DNA from: JBLHKS01 sp047620505
GTDB lineage: Bacteria; Verrucomicrobiota; Verrucomicrobiia; Verrucomicrobiales; DEV007
DNA length: 46,035 nt
Assembly: GCA_047620505.1 (NCBI GenBank)
Contig: JBLHKS010000035.1
Span: 1 to 46,035, forward strand
Direction: 5' to 3'
A model generated the notes under the pieces. The model was not told the origin of the DNA. It searched no databases and was given only the letters and a program-made list of their open reading frames with translations. The position numbers were made by a program, and so were the translations under genes. Shown in pieces: positions 15,687-25,478 of the stretch; position 1 is the stretch's first letter; each line of letters starts with the position of its first letter.

Positions 15687-16745
15687 CTACTCGGGAACGA
15701 ACTCGTCTGTCGGCTTCCTGCCCAGATCGATCGAACGTTTCGCCGAAGTTTTCTCGTTGGCCAGCTTGATGTAAGCCATGATTCCATCAGCTAGCGCCGT
15801 CGCGTAGCTTTCGCGCCACTCTGCGGTGTTGATCCGTTTGATTTCCGCGCGATTCGTCAGAAAGCCGCCTTCGATCAAAATCGCGGGAACTTTCGCGGTG
15901 CGGAGGACCGAAAATCGCGCTCGTTTCACCCCGCGGTCGAAGGCTTCGACTTTGCCGATGAGATGTTGGTAGACGACGTTCGCCAGCAGGAAACTCGAAG
16001 GTTCATTTGGAGTTGCGGATTCGATCTCGGCGTCGCCTTTGGGGCTGGGCGCTCTTCCGGTCGCCGGGGCTCCGCTGGGCGTGAACGCGAAAATTTCAAA
16101 CCCGCTGGCGTTCCGATTCGTCGAGCCGTTGAGATGGATGCTGACGAAAATGGGGTCGTCGTAGTTCTTTGTCATCGCCGGCCGATCGGAGAGTTTGACG
16201 TAAAAATCGCTCAAACGGGATTGAACGACCTTTATGCCCCTGCCCTCGAGGATGCGCCGGGTGCGCTTCACGATATCGAGCGCGTAGTCCTTCTCTTTGC
16301 CAAAAGCCCCGATCGCACCGGGATCGTGTCCGCCGTGGCCGGGATCGAAGACGACAGTTTTGACGGGGCCGAGCCCCTCGATCTTAAGCGTAAGGGCCGG
16401 GATCACCGTCGATTTCAGGTCGATCAGCGAAATGTAAAGGCGTCCCTTTTTGCCCTCCTCTTTCGGGATGGGAAACGAAAACCAGTGTCTCACGCCATCA
16501 ATAATCGCCTGGCGGCTGCCGAGTTTGACGATCAGCGAATGAGCGTCGCTTTCGAATCCAATTTCCAGAGGGTCGGCGCGCTTTTCCGACCGCTTCATTC
16601 CGAGAGCCGCAGCGACTTCGTTAAGCGCGACAAATTCCCGTTCTTCGATCTTCGTCGTTTTCCAATTCGGTGGGGCCGCAGACGCGAAATTCGCGATCAG
16701 AATGAAAAGAACGCCGCTGATCAGCCATCGGAGAAAGATCTCCAT
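15687..16745 (-). CDS. N-acetylmuramoyl-L-alanine amidase
   Basis: 352 aa from the ATG at 16745, chosen because it opens a signal peptide (MEIFLRWLISGVLFILIANFA, about 22 residues); a longer frame to 16790 adds charged residues only. Residues 130-340 are an Amidase_3 zinc domain with DPGHGGHDPGA (His137), an acidic residue at about 151, VSIHLN (His204) and catalytic LIEGGF (Glu292). It cleaves the amide between N-acetylmuramic acid and L-alanine in peptidoglycan, acting in the periplasm during cell separation or recycling. An N-terminal AMIN-like beta region at about 25-125 may bind the wall. The gene diverges from prmC across 146 bp. Confidence 0.92.
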   Translation of the reverse strand: MEIFLRWLISGVLFILIANFASAAPPNWKTTKIEEREFVALNEVAAALGMKRSEKRADPLEIGFESDAHSLIVKLGSRQAIIDGVRHWFSFPIPKEEGKKGRLYISLIDLKSTVIPALTLKIEGLGPVKTVVFDPGHGGHDPGAIGAFGKEKDYALDIVKRTRRILEGRGIKVVQSRLSDFYVKLSDRPAMTKNYDDPIFVSIHLNGSTNRNASGFEIFAFTPSGAPATGRAPSPKGDAEIESATPNEPSSFLLANVVYQHLIGKVEAFDRGVKRARFSVLRTAKVPAILIEGGFLTNRAEIKRINTAEWRESYATALADGIMAYIKLANEKTSAKRSIDLGRKPTDEFVPE

Positions 16746-16891
16746 CTGCCTTGAGAGATTTCGGTCGGCTCGACGCGGCTGCGGGATCATAACATAACCA
16801 TACTCGCTTGTTTGATCCGGTAAAACGAATCGAATTGGTTTGAATGTCCGTAACTTCGTTTCAAAGTCCGTGCTTCGCCATCTCGCCTTGA

Positions 16892-17758
16892 ATGACCACC
16901 ATCCTCGATGCTCTCCAGAAGGGGACGGACTACTTTGAAAAGCACGGTGTCGAAAGCGCCAGGCTCAACATGCAGCACCTCCTCGCGCATGTCCGCCGTT
17001 GCGATCGGATGGCGCTCTACACCAGTTTTGACGACCAACTTTACGAAGACGAGTTGGAAAAGTTGCGCGAGCTGATGCGCTCCCGGGTCTCCGGAAAACC
17101 GCTTCAGCATCTCGTTGGGACGGTCGATTTCCTCGAACACGAATTCAAGACCGATGCGCGCGCTCTGATTCCGCGTCCGGAAACCGAGGAACTCGCCGCG
17201 CTGCTGCTCGAAATGGACTGGGCGGAGTCGGTCCGGGTTCTCGACGTCGGCTGTGGGTCCGGGGTGCTTGGATTGAGCCTCGCCGCCGGGCTTGAAGAGG
17301 ACAGCGAAACGGTTGCCGTGACTCTTGCCGATATTTCGCCGGACGCGCTCGCGTTGGCTCAGGAAAATGCGGAAAAACTTGGCCTGCTGCCCGAAAATTC
17401 CAGCCTCCAGTTTTTGGAAAGCGATCTTTTCTCGGCAATCGAGGGCGAATTCGACCTCATCGTCGCCAATCTGCCTTACATCAGCCAAGCCGACATGGCC
17501 ACGCTCAGCGCCGAGGTGAAGCACGATCCTGAGCTCGCTCTGGTCGGTGGGCCGAGTGGCACCGAGATCATGGAGAAATTTCTCGCCGGCTTGCCGGAAT
17601 TCCTTGCGCCTGATGGACTTGCGGCGCTCGAATTCGGGCTCGGGCAGGAGCAGCTGCTGGAGGCGTGCGCGCAGCGAATCGGCTTCAACGAAACCGAGAT
17701 TGTGAAAGATATCACCGAGCGAGCACGATTTCTCCTCGTGCGTAACGGCTCGGAATAG
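16892..17758 (+). CDS. prmC: Peptide chain release factor N5-glutamine methyltransferase
   Basis: 288 aa. The N-terminal helical domain ends in 'LIPRPETEEL', the standard PrmC/HemK motif that recognises release factors. The SAM site DVGCGSGVLGLSLA begins near residue 117, and the catalytic tetrapeptide near 192 reads NLPY rather than the textbook NPPY. PrmC methylates the Gln of the GGQ motif in RF1/RF2. It is followed 18 nt later by murA, an arrangement seen in many bacteria, but the usual upstream prfA is not here. A near palindrome copy at 17648 encodes Glu-Gln-Leu-Leu. Confidence 0.93.
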   Translation: MTTILDALQKGTDYFEKHGVESARLNMQHLLAHVRRCDRMALYTSFDDQLYEDELEKLRELMRSRVSGKPLQHLVGTVDFLEHEFKTDARALIPRPETEELAALLLEMDWAESVRVLDVGCGSGVLGLSLAAGLEEDSETVAVTLADISPDALALAQENAEKLGLLPENSSLQFLESDLFSAIEGEFDLIVANLPYISQADMATLSAEVKHDPELALVGGPSGTEIMEKFLAGLPEFLAPDGLAALEFGLGQEQLLEACAQRIGFNETEIVKDITERARFLLVRNGSE

Positions 17759-17760
17759 CA

Positions 17761-17766
17761 TATAAT
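17761..17766 (+). promoter_or_regulatory. TATAAT upstream of murA
   Basis: A perfect TATAAT at 17761-17766 begins just after the prmC stop and 10 nt before the murA ATG. No good -35 hexamer is visible at the expected distance and there is no Shine-Dalgarno, so it would give a nearly leaderless murA transcript, if it is used at all. Confidence 0.3.
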
Positions 17767-17776
17767 TCCAAAATTC

Positions 17777-19036
17777 ATGGAAAAACTGATAATTCACGGA
17801 GGAGAAACGCTCGAAGGCCGCGTTTCGATCAGCGGTTCGAAGAACTCTTCGCTTCCCATTCTCGCCGCAACTCTCCTAACACGTGAGCCCTGTGTCATTC
17901 GGCGCGTTCCAGACGTGAGCGACACCAATTACATGCTCCAGATTCTCCGGAGTCTCGGCGCGGAGGTCGAGCGCGCCAGCGGCACCGTCAGCGTGAGCGC
18001 GGAGAAACTTCAGTCGGTTGCGCCTTACGATCTCGTGCGGAAAATGCGCGCTTCGGTCTGCGTCATGGGGCCGCTCCTGGCGCGCTTGCATCAGGCGACG
18101 GTTTCGTTACCAGGCGGATGCGTCATCGGTGCTCGCCCGATCGATCTGCACCTCAGAGCCTTCGAAAAGCTCGGGGCCAAGGTCAAGGTCGAAGCGGGTA
18201 ACGTGATTATTCATGCCGACGAATTGATCGGAGACGAGGTTAACATGCGGGGCAAAAGCGGGACAACTGTTTTGGGCACCGACAACCTGATTATGGCCGC
18301 CGTGCTTGCCAAAGGCGTGACGGTTATCGAAGGAGCAGCTGCTGAGCCAGAGGTGATCGATCTGGCCGAGTTTCTCAACAAAATGGGCGCGAATATCGAA
18401 GGTGCCGGCACGGCTCGGATTACGATTGAAGGCGTCAAGGAACTCCATGGCGTCGAGCACACTGTGATTCCTGATCGGATTGAGGCTGGAACCTTTCTCG
18501 TAGCCGGCGCGATGGCCGGGAAGGAACTCGAATTGCGCCGGACGCGAAGTGATCATCTCACTGCGGTAACCGAGACCCTGATCAAATCCGGACACGAAAT
18601 CGAAATCAACGGAACGACGATGAAGGTCCGACCCGGCTCGACAACCAAGGGCTGCGACATCACGACCGAGGCGTATCCGGGATTTCCGACCGACATGCAG
18701 GCTCAAATGTGCGCACTGTTTTCGTTAACGCCCGGAATCAGCGTCGTGGCGGAGACGATTTTTCCCCAGCGTTTCATGCACGTCGCCGAGATGAGCCGGA
18801 TGGGTGCCGATATCGAACTCGACGGCCACACGGCGATCATTCGCGGCGTCGAAACCTTAAGCGGAGCACCCGTGATGGCGAGTGATCTCCGGGCCTCAGC
18901 TGCGTTGCTTTTGGCGGCGCTGCGTGCCGACGGCGCAACGGAGATCAACCGAGTTTACCACATTGATCGCGGGTACGAGAATCTCGACGACAAGCTGATT
19001 GAACTTGGCGCGCGGATTGAGCGCGTTCAGATGTGA
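17777..19036 (+). CDS. murA: UDP-N-acetylglucosamine 1-carboxyvinyltransferase
   Basis: 419 aa, full length for MurA. Lys22-Asn23 in the SGSKNSSLPIL motif and Cys115 in GGCVIGARPIDLH fall at the E. coli numbering, so the fosfomycin-target loop is intact (Cys, not Asp). MurA transfers enolpyruvate from PEP to UDP-GlcNAc, the first committed step of peptidoglycan synthesis in the cytoplasm. It lies downstream of prmC and near the wall amidase. The usual 'ENAA(R/C)EPE' segment reads EGAAAEPE here, because a near copy of the iterated palindrome (18333) occupies those codons. Confidence 0.97.
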   Translation: MEKLIIHGGETLEGRVSISGSKNSSLPILAATLLTREPCVIRRVPDVSDTNYMLQILRSLGAEVERASGTVSVSAEKLQSVAPYDLVRKMRASVCVMGPLLARLHQATVSLPGGCVIGARPIDLHLRAFEKLGAKVKVEAGNVIIHADELIGDEVNMRGKSGTTVLGTDNLIMAAVLAKGVTVIEGAAAEPEVIDLAEFLNKMGANIEGAGTARITIEGVKELHGVEHTVIPDRIEAGTFLVAGAMAGKELELRRTRSDHLTAVTETLIKSGHEIEINGTTMKVRPGSTTKGCDITTEAYPGFPTDMQAQMCALFSLTPGISVVAETIFPQRFMHVAEMSRMGADIELDGHTAIIRGVETLSGAPVMASDLRASAALLLAALRADGATEINRVYHIDRGYENLDDKLIELGARIERVQM

Positions 19037-19041
19037 TGCTG

Positions 19042-20469
19042 TCAGGGCGTTCGAATCACCAGATTTCGAACCTCCGTCATGTCTTCCATCGCAAACTTGA
19101 CGCCTTCGCGGCCAAGCCCGCTGTCCTTCACGCCGCCGTAGGGCATGTTGTCGACGCGCCACGAAGGCACATCGCCGATGACGACGCCGCCGACCTCCAT
19201 ATGATCCCAGGCGTGGAACATTTTGTAGAGATCGCGTGTGAAGACGCCCGCTTGCAGGCCAAAGACGCTGTCGTTCACTTCAGCAACGGCTGATTCGAAA
19301 TCGGTAAATTGGCTTAGCACGGCGACCGGGCCAAACGCCTCCTTTGTACAGACGTCTTGATCCTTTGGAACATTCTCTAACAGAGTCGCCTCCAAAATCG
19401 CGCCCTCGCGCTTGCCGCCGCAGAGCAACTTGCCGCCAGCGTCGACGGCAGACTGCACCCAGTTTTCAAGCCGCGTCGCCTCCTTTTCGGAAATCATGGG
19501 GCCGATAAACGTCGCCTCGTCCTTGGGATCGCCGGACTTGAGTTGCTTGGTTGCCTCGACGAGCCGCGCCAGCAGCTGCTGGTAGATATCAGCGTGGACG
19601 AGAATGCGCTGAACGCCGATGCAACTCTGCCCGCTTTGATAGAACGCGCCGAAGACGAGCCGCTCGACCGCGTCATCGAGATCCGCATCCGAATCGACGA
19701 TACAGGTCGCGTTGCCGCCGAGTTCGAGCACAACTTTCTTCTTTCCCGCGCGTGCTTTGAGCGCCCAACCAACGCCCGGGGAACCCGTGAAGCTAAGCAG
19801 CTTGAGACGCTCGTCAGTCGTGAACAAATCCGCCCCATCTCGTCTGCACGGAAGCACGGAAAACGCGCCAAGCGGTAAGTCGGTCTCGGCTAGCACTTCG
19901 CCAATGATCAGCGCGCCAATCGGCGTTAGGCTGGCTGGCTTGAGCACAAACGGACAACCGACAGCGATCGCCGGAGCGACTTTGTGGGCCGCGAGATTGA
20001 GTGGGAAATTGAACGGCGAAATGAACGAGCATGGACCGATCGGAACGCGTTTCCACATGCCGCGATAGCCTTTTGCGCGAGCGGCGATTTCCAGATTCTG
20101 AACCTCACCGTTCATCCTGACGGACTCCTCAGCCGCGATGCGGAAGGTATCGATCAGCCGGCCGACTTCGCCGCGACTGTCGTTGATTGGCTTGCCGGCT
20201 TCGATGCAGAGCGCCATCGCCAATTCCTCCGCGCGCTCGGTGAAACGCGTGACGCAGTGGTTAAGCACAGCCTGCCGTTCGTAGGGCGGCATCGCGGCGA
20301 AAGCAGGCGCGGCTTCGACTGCAGCGGCGATTCCGCGATCGATCGCGTCGGGCGCGGCCATCGCCACTCGCGTCGCGGCCTCTCCGGTGAACTTGTCAGT
20401 TACGACGAGATCGGTGTTCGGCGTCTCAGGTCGATTCGCCAAGTAGTAAGGATAGGTTTCGGCAAGCAT
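19042..20469 (-). CDS. Aldehyde dehydrogenase family protein
   Basis: 475 aa with the standard ALDH landmarks: oxyanion Asn in SPFNFP (about 154), NAD-binding FTGSPGVGW (about 227-235), general base Glu249 in LELGGN and nucleophile Cys283 in GQSCIG. It oxidises an aldehyde to the acid with NAD(P)+; the substrate cannot be read from sequence. Its ATG overlaps the stop of the upstream acetolactate synthase gene (TAATG at 20467-20471), so the two are translationally coupled and likely share a pathway. The gene converges with murA, 5 bp apart. A palindrome copy at 19570 encodes Gln-Gln-Leu-Leu. Confidence 0.92.
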   Translation of the reverse strand: MLAETYPYYLANRPETPNTDLVVTDKFTGEAATRVAMAAPDAIDRGIAAAVEAAPAFAAMPPYERQAVLNHCVTRFTERAEELAMALCIEAGKPINDSRGEVGRLIDTFRIAAEESVRMNGEVQNLEIAARAKGYRGMWKRVPIGPCSFISPFNFPLNLAAHKVAPAIAVGCPFVLKPASLTPIGALIIGEVLAETDLPLGAFSVLPCRRDGADLFTTDERLKLLSFTGSPGVGWALKARAGKKKVVLELGGNATCIVDSDADLDDAVERLVFGAFYQSGQSCIGVQRILVHADIYQQLLARLVEATKQLKSGDPKDEATFIGPMISEKEATRLENWVQSAVDAGGKLLCGGKREGAILEATLLENVPKDQDVCTKEAFGPVAVLSQFTDFESAVAEVNDSVFGLQAGVFTRDLYKMFHAWDHMEVGGVVIGDVPSWRVDNMPYGGVKDSGLGREGVKFAMEDMTEVRNLVIRTP

Positions 20470-22108
20470 TAGATTTCGCGGCTCCGTTTTGGCAGTTCGT
20501 CATTCAAGATCCGGTCGTTTTCGGAGTAGTCGACCGGCACGTCGATCAGATGCACGCCGCCCTTTTCCTGACACTCTGCGATAAGCGGAATGAGCGCGTC
20601 GGTTTCTTCGATTCGGTGTCCGCTGGCTCCGTAGCTCGCGGCGTAGGTTCGAAAGCAGGGGTTCTTGTAGTCGAGACCAAACTTCTCAAAGCCCATGTGC
20701 GCCTGCTTCCACTTGATCATGCCGTAGGCGTTGTCATTCAGAATGATCACGATCAGATCGAGTTCCAAGCGGACGGCTGTCTCCAGTTCCTGCGAGTTCA
20801 TCATGAATCCGCCGTCGCCACATATCGCGATCACCGGCCGATCCGGGTAGACCATTTTCGCCGCCATCGCCGACGGCAATCCGGCTCCCATCGTTGCCAG
20901 CGCGTTGTCGAGTAGCACCGTGTTAGGGTGGTGGGCAGCGTAGTTTCGGGCGAACCAGATTTTGTAGACGCCGTTGTCGAGCGCGATGATTCCTTTTTCC
21001 GGCATCGCCTTCCGAACATCCGCGACGAGTCGTTGTGGGTAGACTGGAAAGCGCGGATCATCGTTGCCTTCAGCCACGTGCGCGCTCATCGCCTCGCGAC
21101 TTTTCATGAACCATTCGAAGTTCCAACAATCCTGCGGGGCGACTTTCTCGTTGAGTTGCCAGATCGCGTTGGCGATGTCGCCGACCATCTCAACTTGCGG
21201 AAAATAGACTGGGTCGACCTTTGCCGAACTGAAGTTGACGTGGATGACTTTGACTCCGCCGCGAGTCATGAAGAATGGCGGTTTTTCAACCACATCGTGC
21301 CCAACGTTGATGATAAGATCTGCCTCCTCAACAGCGCGATGAATAAAGTCTCCGGCGGACAGCGCGGCGTTTCCAAGGAAGAGGGATGCGCCTCGTCGAT
21401 GACGCCTTTGCCCATTTGAGTTGTGATAAATGGGATGCCTTGCTTGTCGACGAAAGCCAGCAGCTGCCGGGCAGTGAGTTTGCGATTCGCGCCAGCGCCG
21501 ATCACCAGTAACGGATGTTTCGCGGCTGAAAGAAGCTCGACGGCATGATCGACGGATTTCGATTCCACTGTTGGGCGACGCGCCCGGCTTGCGGGCAAGG
21601 GCTCCATGTCGGTTTCTTCCGCAGCGATGTCTTCGGGTAGCTCAAGGTGAACTGCTCCAGGTCGCTCTTCCTCGGCCAGGCGAAACGCCTCACGCACTCG
21701 CGACGGGATGTTGTCGCCGCTGACGATCTGCTGAGTGTACTTCGTGATTGGCCGCATCATGTCGACCACATCGATGATCTGAAACTGGCCCTGTTTGCTG
21801 CGTTTGATCGGCTTTTGCCCAGTGATCATCATCATCGGCATTCCGCCGAGTTGAGCGTAAGCCGCTGCAGTGACGAGATTCGTCGCACCAGGCCCGAGCG
21901 TCGACAGGCAGACGCCCGCTTTGCCCGTCAGCCGCCCGTAGGTCGCCGCCATGAAACCAGCGCCCTGTTCGTGACGCGTCAGGATGAGTTTTATGGTTGA
22001 ACGCGAAAGCGAGTCGAGCATGTCGAGATTCTCTTCACCTGGGATGCCGAAAATATATTCGACTCCCTCGGCTTCGAGGCATTTGATGAAGAGGTCTGAG
22101 GCTTTCAT
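20469..22108 (-). pseudogene. Acetolactate synthase large subunit, split by one-base frameshift
   Basis: The N-terminal part (22108 down to about 21386) has the ThDP pyrimidine domain with GIPGEENLDML and TLGPGATNL, then the central domain 'VIGAGANRKLTA'. The C-terminal part (about 21384 down to 20469) has the ThDP/Mg motif GDGGFMMNSQELETAVR with LNDNAYG. The two parts lie in different frames. Skipping one base near 21381-21386 (codons ...EAHP / LFLGNAALSAGDFIHRAVEEADLI...) restores a continuous enzyme of about 546 aa. The family joins two pyruvates to acetolactate; 'GQFQIIDVVDMMRPITK' resembles the catabolic type. Either the gene was recently inactivated or the base is a sequencing error. 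The coupled, intact aldehyde dehydrogenase downstream argues for checking the read. Confidence 0.85.
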
Positions 22109-22249
22109 AATTAGTTAATCTGGGCCGAGGGCAGCCGGACGAATTGAAGATTCGTCTTCGTCTACGTCCTCAGACCAAACTTACAACTGATCCCGCGGCC
22201 GTTTAAATTGGGCCGAACATTGAGTCGGTGCCTCAGAGTCTTCGAATTC

Positions 22250-23434
22250 CTAACTCACAAAGATGAGGTGCGCTATGACGATTCCAAGCAGAATCACCGC
22301 ATTCACGACAGCGACGACGAAACCGCGGTGAATGGAACTTCGCTTCGCGACCGCGCCGATGATAAGCGGGATGACCGTCCAGCCAATTGAGGCTCCAGCG
22401 AACAGAATTCCGACCGCTCGACCGTGAACAGCTGCGTCAAAATGGCTCAAGAGCAGGGCCATGAGATTCGGGAAGAAGGGGCCGAAGATGAAGCCTGCGA
22501 AGAGGATCGCGCCAACCGTCAGCCCGCGCGAACGCGAGAAAACGAGGACGGCCATCGCGAGACCCGCCAGGACTGCGATGATGATATGGATGTTTCGCGC
22601 CGCTGCGATCTCAGTTTCGCTGGTCAGGTCGATCTGGTGGTAAATCACGGCCGCGATCAGGCGGGATCCCATGAATCCCATCCAGAAACCAGACAGCGTG
22701 AGGCTCGCGATCCGTCGGCCGCGTGCCGGATCTTCGCCCGCGGGCGCGAGCTTGGAAACGAAGGTCGTGGTCCAGGCCGCGGTCGCGCTTTCGAGCGGGG
22801 CCCAGAACATCAGACTCAGGGCGAGAAACCACATGATCGGATCTGCGATCAACGCGCCGAACCCAGCAGCTGCTGCCGCGGTTTCAGCCACCGGCGCGGC
22901 TTCCAGGTGGACGAAAACCGCGAAAAGCGCCGGAATTAGGGCTGACGCGCCGACGAGACTCAAGCCGAGACTGAATCCCATTTTCCGCAGCATCAAAATG
23001 ACTAACGGGGGAGTCAGGAACGCTCCGAGCCCGAAAAGTCCATCGAGAATGTTCGTCGCCATGAAAACGCTGTCGAACGCTTGAAACATCAGAACGTTCG
23101 CGACGTTGATCATCGCCGCCCAGCCGGCCGAAAGCATCGCGACTGCTAGAATCGCGATTCCGTAACGTCGAGTTCGGCTTAAAAGAAGCAGCGCCAGGGC
23201 CACGAGCAGCGCGCCTCCGATGATCACGCCTTTTCGTCCGAGCGCGTCGGTCAGGAAGCCGGCGGCGAGGATGATCGGACCGACCATGAAGCCGAACGAC
23301 GAAACGAGGCCGCCGACTTTGGCCTCGTTCATGTTGAGGCGTTCTGCGAGTGGGAGCTTGATCGCTCCGAGGATCGCGTAGCACATGCCGGTGATTGGCA
23401 GGGCCACCACCATGAAAGTTTGAAGCTGCGTCAT
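22250..23434 (-). CDS. MFS transporter
   Basis: 394 aa with about 12 predicted membrane helices. The first inter-helix loop has the MFS signature DALGRKG after 'GFLTD'. The N-terminal MTQLQTFMVVALPITGMCYA helix and the NMNEAKVGGLVSSFGFM segment fit the sugar-porter-like branch of the superfamily, substrate unknown. A central cytoplasmic loop (about 195-210) contains Ala-Glu-Thr-Ala5-Gly, where the exact palindrome at 22864 sits. It is followed after 141 bp by the acetolactate synthase gene in the same direction. That gap has no gene, only short hairpins. Confidence 0.85.
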   Translation of the reverse strand: MTQLQTFMVVALPITGMCYAILGAIKLPLAERLNMNEAKVGGLVSSFGFMVGPIILAAGFLTDALGRKGVIIGGALLVALALLLLSRTRRYGIAILAVAMLSAGWAAMINVANVLMFQAFDSVFMATNILDGLFGLGAFLTPPLVILMLRKMGFSLGLSLVGASALIPALFAVFVHLEAAPVAETAAAAAGFGALIADPIMWFLALSLMFWAPLESATAAWTTTFVSKLAPAGEDPARGRRIASLTLSGFWMGFMGSRLIAAVIYHQIDLTSETEIAAARNIHIIIAVLAGLAMAVLVFSRSRGLTVGAILFAGFIFGPFFPNLMALLLSHFDAAVHGRAVGILFAGASIGWTVIPLIIGAVAKRSSIHRGFVVAVVNAVILLGIVIAHLIFVS

Positions 23435-23440
23435 GCCGAA

Positions 23441-23470
23441 AGGCTAGAGACCAGTTCCCCCGACGGCGAG
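23441..23470 (-). promoter_or_regulatory. Putative promoter of MFS gene
   Basis: On the minus strand CTCGCC (23465-23470), an 18-nt spacer and TAGCCT (23441-23446) end 6 nt before the ATG at 23434. This is the third occurrence of the pattern and would give a leaderless message. Confidence 0.4.
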
Positions 23471-23501
23471 AGTTTTCTTCAGACTTCGAATCGAAAGCTG
23501 A

Positions 23502-25379
23502 CTACTCGTCTTCAGTCTCGAATTGCTGACGAAGCGCGGTGAAATAACGCAGAACCTGATCTCTGCGCGAAACCGGCAACGCTTTTCCGTCGAGCGCCTC
23601 TTCCTCAACCGCGATGAAATTCACGGCCGCCTCGCGCTGCTGAGCCTGCGCAGTTTCGACACGCACGCCGCCTTCGACTCGCTGGACTTCAGAATCGCCG
23701 TCCTCGTTGATCGTCGCGTCGACGACTCCGTCCTTCGTCGCTCGCAGCGCTTCGGTCGGATTTTTGCCCATCTCGGCCGTGCCGACCCCCGCTTGCAAAC
23801 CCGATCCGCTTGTCGTCGAGCCACCCGCGTCTCCACCGAGCGCAGCCGCATTTGGCGCGCTTCCACCCGGCGCGGCTCCCGGTACCGGCGCGGAAATCCC
23901 GCCCTGTTCCTCACCATTTGGATCGCCGCCAGGAGCCATCCCGATTTGCGACTGTTGGCCGTTCTGACCAGGCGGCGGCATGCCCGGAACCGGCGCTTGC
24001 AACGCCTGACCCGGGGTCTGGCCAGGCTTCTGTTCCTGGCCTGCTTGATTCTGCAAACCCGGTAGCGGCAGCTGCTCACCGCCTTGATTCTGAGGGCCTT
24101 GCATCTGCTGCTGCATCGGCGCGTTCGCCAGATCCTGGACGCCTGGAGGCAGCTGCTGCTCGCCTTTCTCGCCGTTGCCGAGTGCCTGCATTTGCTCGAG
24201 CTGGCTTTCCGCGATATTTGCCCCGCTCTCGCGCAATTGCTCGGCGAGGTCCTTCAAATCCTCGCGCGCTTTTTCACGTCGTGCGACGTCCCGAAAATAG
24301 TCAGCCAGTTCCTCAAACTCCGTCGCCGCCTCACCGGATTTGTCGTCATCCAGATTCGTCGAAGCCTGCCCGACGTGATCGCCGACTGGCCGTTCGTGAT
24401 CCTCGTCCGTCGCCTTTTCCATCGTCCGGCCCAAAGCTTCGTCCACCCGACTTTCGGCCTCGATCGACAAATCCGGCGCCGCCAGTTTCGCCGCCAGATT
24501 TCTGGATTCGTCCGCGCTCAACTCCGCGTCCTTTTCCATAATCGCGGCCGCCAGATCGGTCGTGTCCGCGTGCCGCGCCATCTCCTCAAGCATCTCCTCA
24601 GACGCCCATTTTTCGGCTTCGTCGCCGAGCTGATCCGCCATTTCTTCCGCAGCGCGCGCGCGTGCCTCCAAAGCCTCGAGCAACTCGCGCGAACTCAGAT
24701 CGCCCGCGTTCGCCAGCATCTCAGCGGCCTCGTCGAGCGAAGCGCCAAGTTCCTGAAGCTGCTTTTTTTCGTCCTCGCTCAGCTCCGTCAGCGATTCGAG
24801 CGACTTGCGTTCTTCGGCGATGCGCGCGGCTTCCTCGGCGGCTCGCTGACGCATTTCCTCGGAAATCGCGAGATCCTCAAGCGCCAGAGTCGGCTTCAGA
24901 AGAGGCGTCGCGATCAGCGCCAGCACCACTGGCAGCGCGAGCCACGTCCAGAACGGCCTGGGAACTGGGAGATCCTGACTCAAAGTTTTCCGCCGCTCGG
25001 CCAGCAGCTGCTGGGCGCGATCGAGGTGAAGCTCCTCGCCAATCGACCGCTTTTCCGCCGGTTGTTTCTCGAAAAATTCTGCCGAAGCCAGCTCGCTTTT
25101 GCCGCCAGCTGCCTCGTCCCATTTCGCCAGCGCTTGAAGCGGACTTTTGCGAAGGAGTACAAGGAAAGCGAGATTCCCAACGAGCCAGAGTCCGATCAAT
25201 CCGGCGGCCAGGCCCCACTCTGAAGTCTCCGAGTTTGCGATCCGTAGGCCGAAAACCAGAATCGCGATCACGCCGGAAAGAATCGCTACGCCCACGTTCA
25301 TCCATCTCATCGCGGCGATCGCCTGGAGACGGAGCGCGATCTGACGGCCTGCTTTCTGGAATGGGGCTGAGTCGTTCAT
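23502..25379 (-). CDS. Membrane-anchored coiled-coil protein with Gln/Gly-rich region
   Basis: 625 aa. Two hydrophobic helices near 25-45 and 53-77 are followed by a soluble stretch, then a third near 145-162 (FWTWLALPVVLALIATPLL). A long charged helical/coiled-coil region (about 170-390, many EE/AR/LE heptads) follows, then a low-complexity Gln/Pro/Gly region (about 400-540). It ends in a conserved-looking tail 'SRRDQVLRYFTALRQQFE'. The overall plan resembles DUF4175-like or BatA-cluster membrane proteins, but I cannot assign it. It is probably a periplasmic scaffold. An exact palindrome copy at 25002 encodes Gln-Gln-Leu-Leu, and two GCAGCTGC cores lie in the Gln-rich part. Confidence 0.7.
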   Translation of the reverse strand: MNDSAPFQKAGRQIALRLQAIAAMRWMNVGVAILSGVIAILVFGLRIANSETSEWGLAAGLIGLWLVGNLAFLVLLRKSPLQALAKWDEAAGGKSELASAEFFEKQPAEKRSIGEELHLDRAQQLLAERRKTLSQDLPVPRPFWTWLALPVVLALIATPLLKPTLALEDLAISEEMRQRAAEEAARIAEERKSLESLTELSEDEKKQLQELGASLDEAAEMLANAGDLSSRELLEALEARARAAEEMADQLGDEAEKWASEEMLEEMARHADTTDLAAAIMEKDAELSADESRNLAAKLAAPDLSIEAESRVDEALGRTMEKATDEDHERPVGDHVGQASTNLDDDKSGEAATEFEELADYFRDVARREKAREDLKDLAEQLRESGANIAESQLEQMQALGNGEKGEQQLPPGVQDLANAPMQQQMQGPQNQGGEQLPLPGLQNQAGQEQKPGQTPGQALQAPVPGMPPPGQNGQQSQIGMAPGGDPNGEEQGGISAPVPGAAPGGSAPNAAALGGDAGGSTTSGSGLQAGVGTAEMGKNPTEALRATKDGVVDATINEDGDSEVQRVEGGVRVETAQAQQREAAVNFIAVEEEALDGKALPVSRRDQVLRYFTALRQQFETEDE

Positions 25380-25478
25380 CTTGAAAAATCCGGGCGAAAA
25401 CTAGCCCTTCTTTTCCGACACTCGAAGCGGAATTTCGCTAGAAAATCGTGGCTTCGGCCTAGCGCAAGCAGCGAGTCC

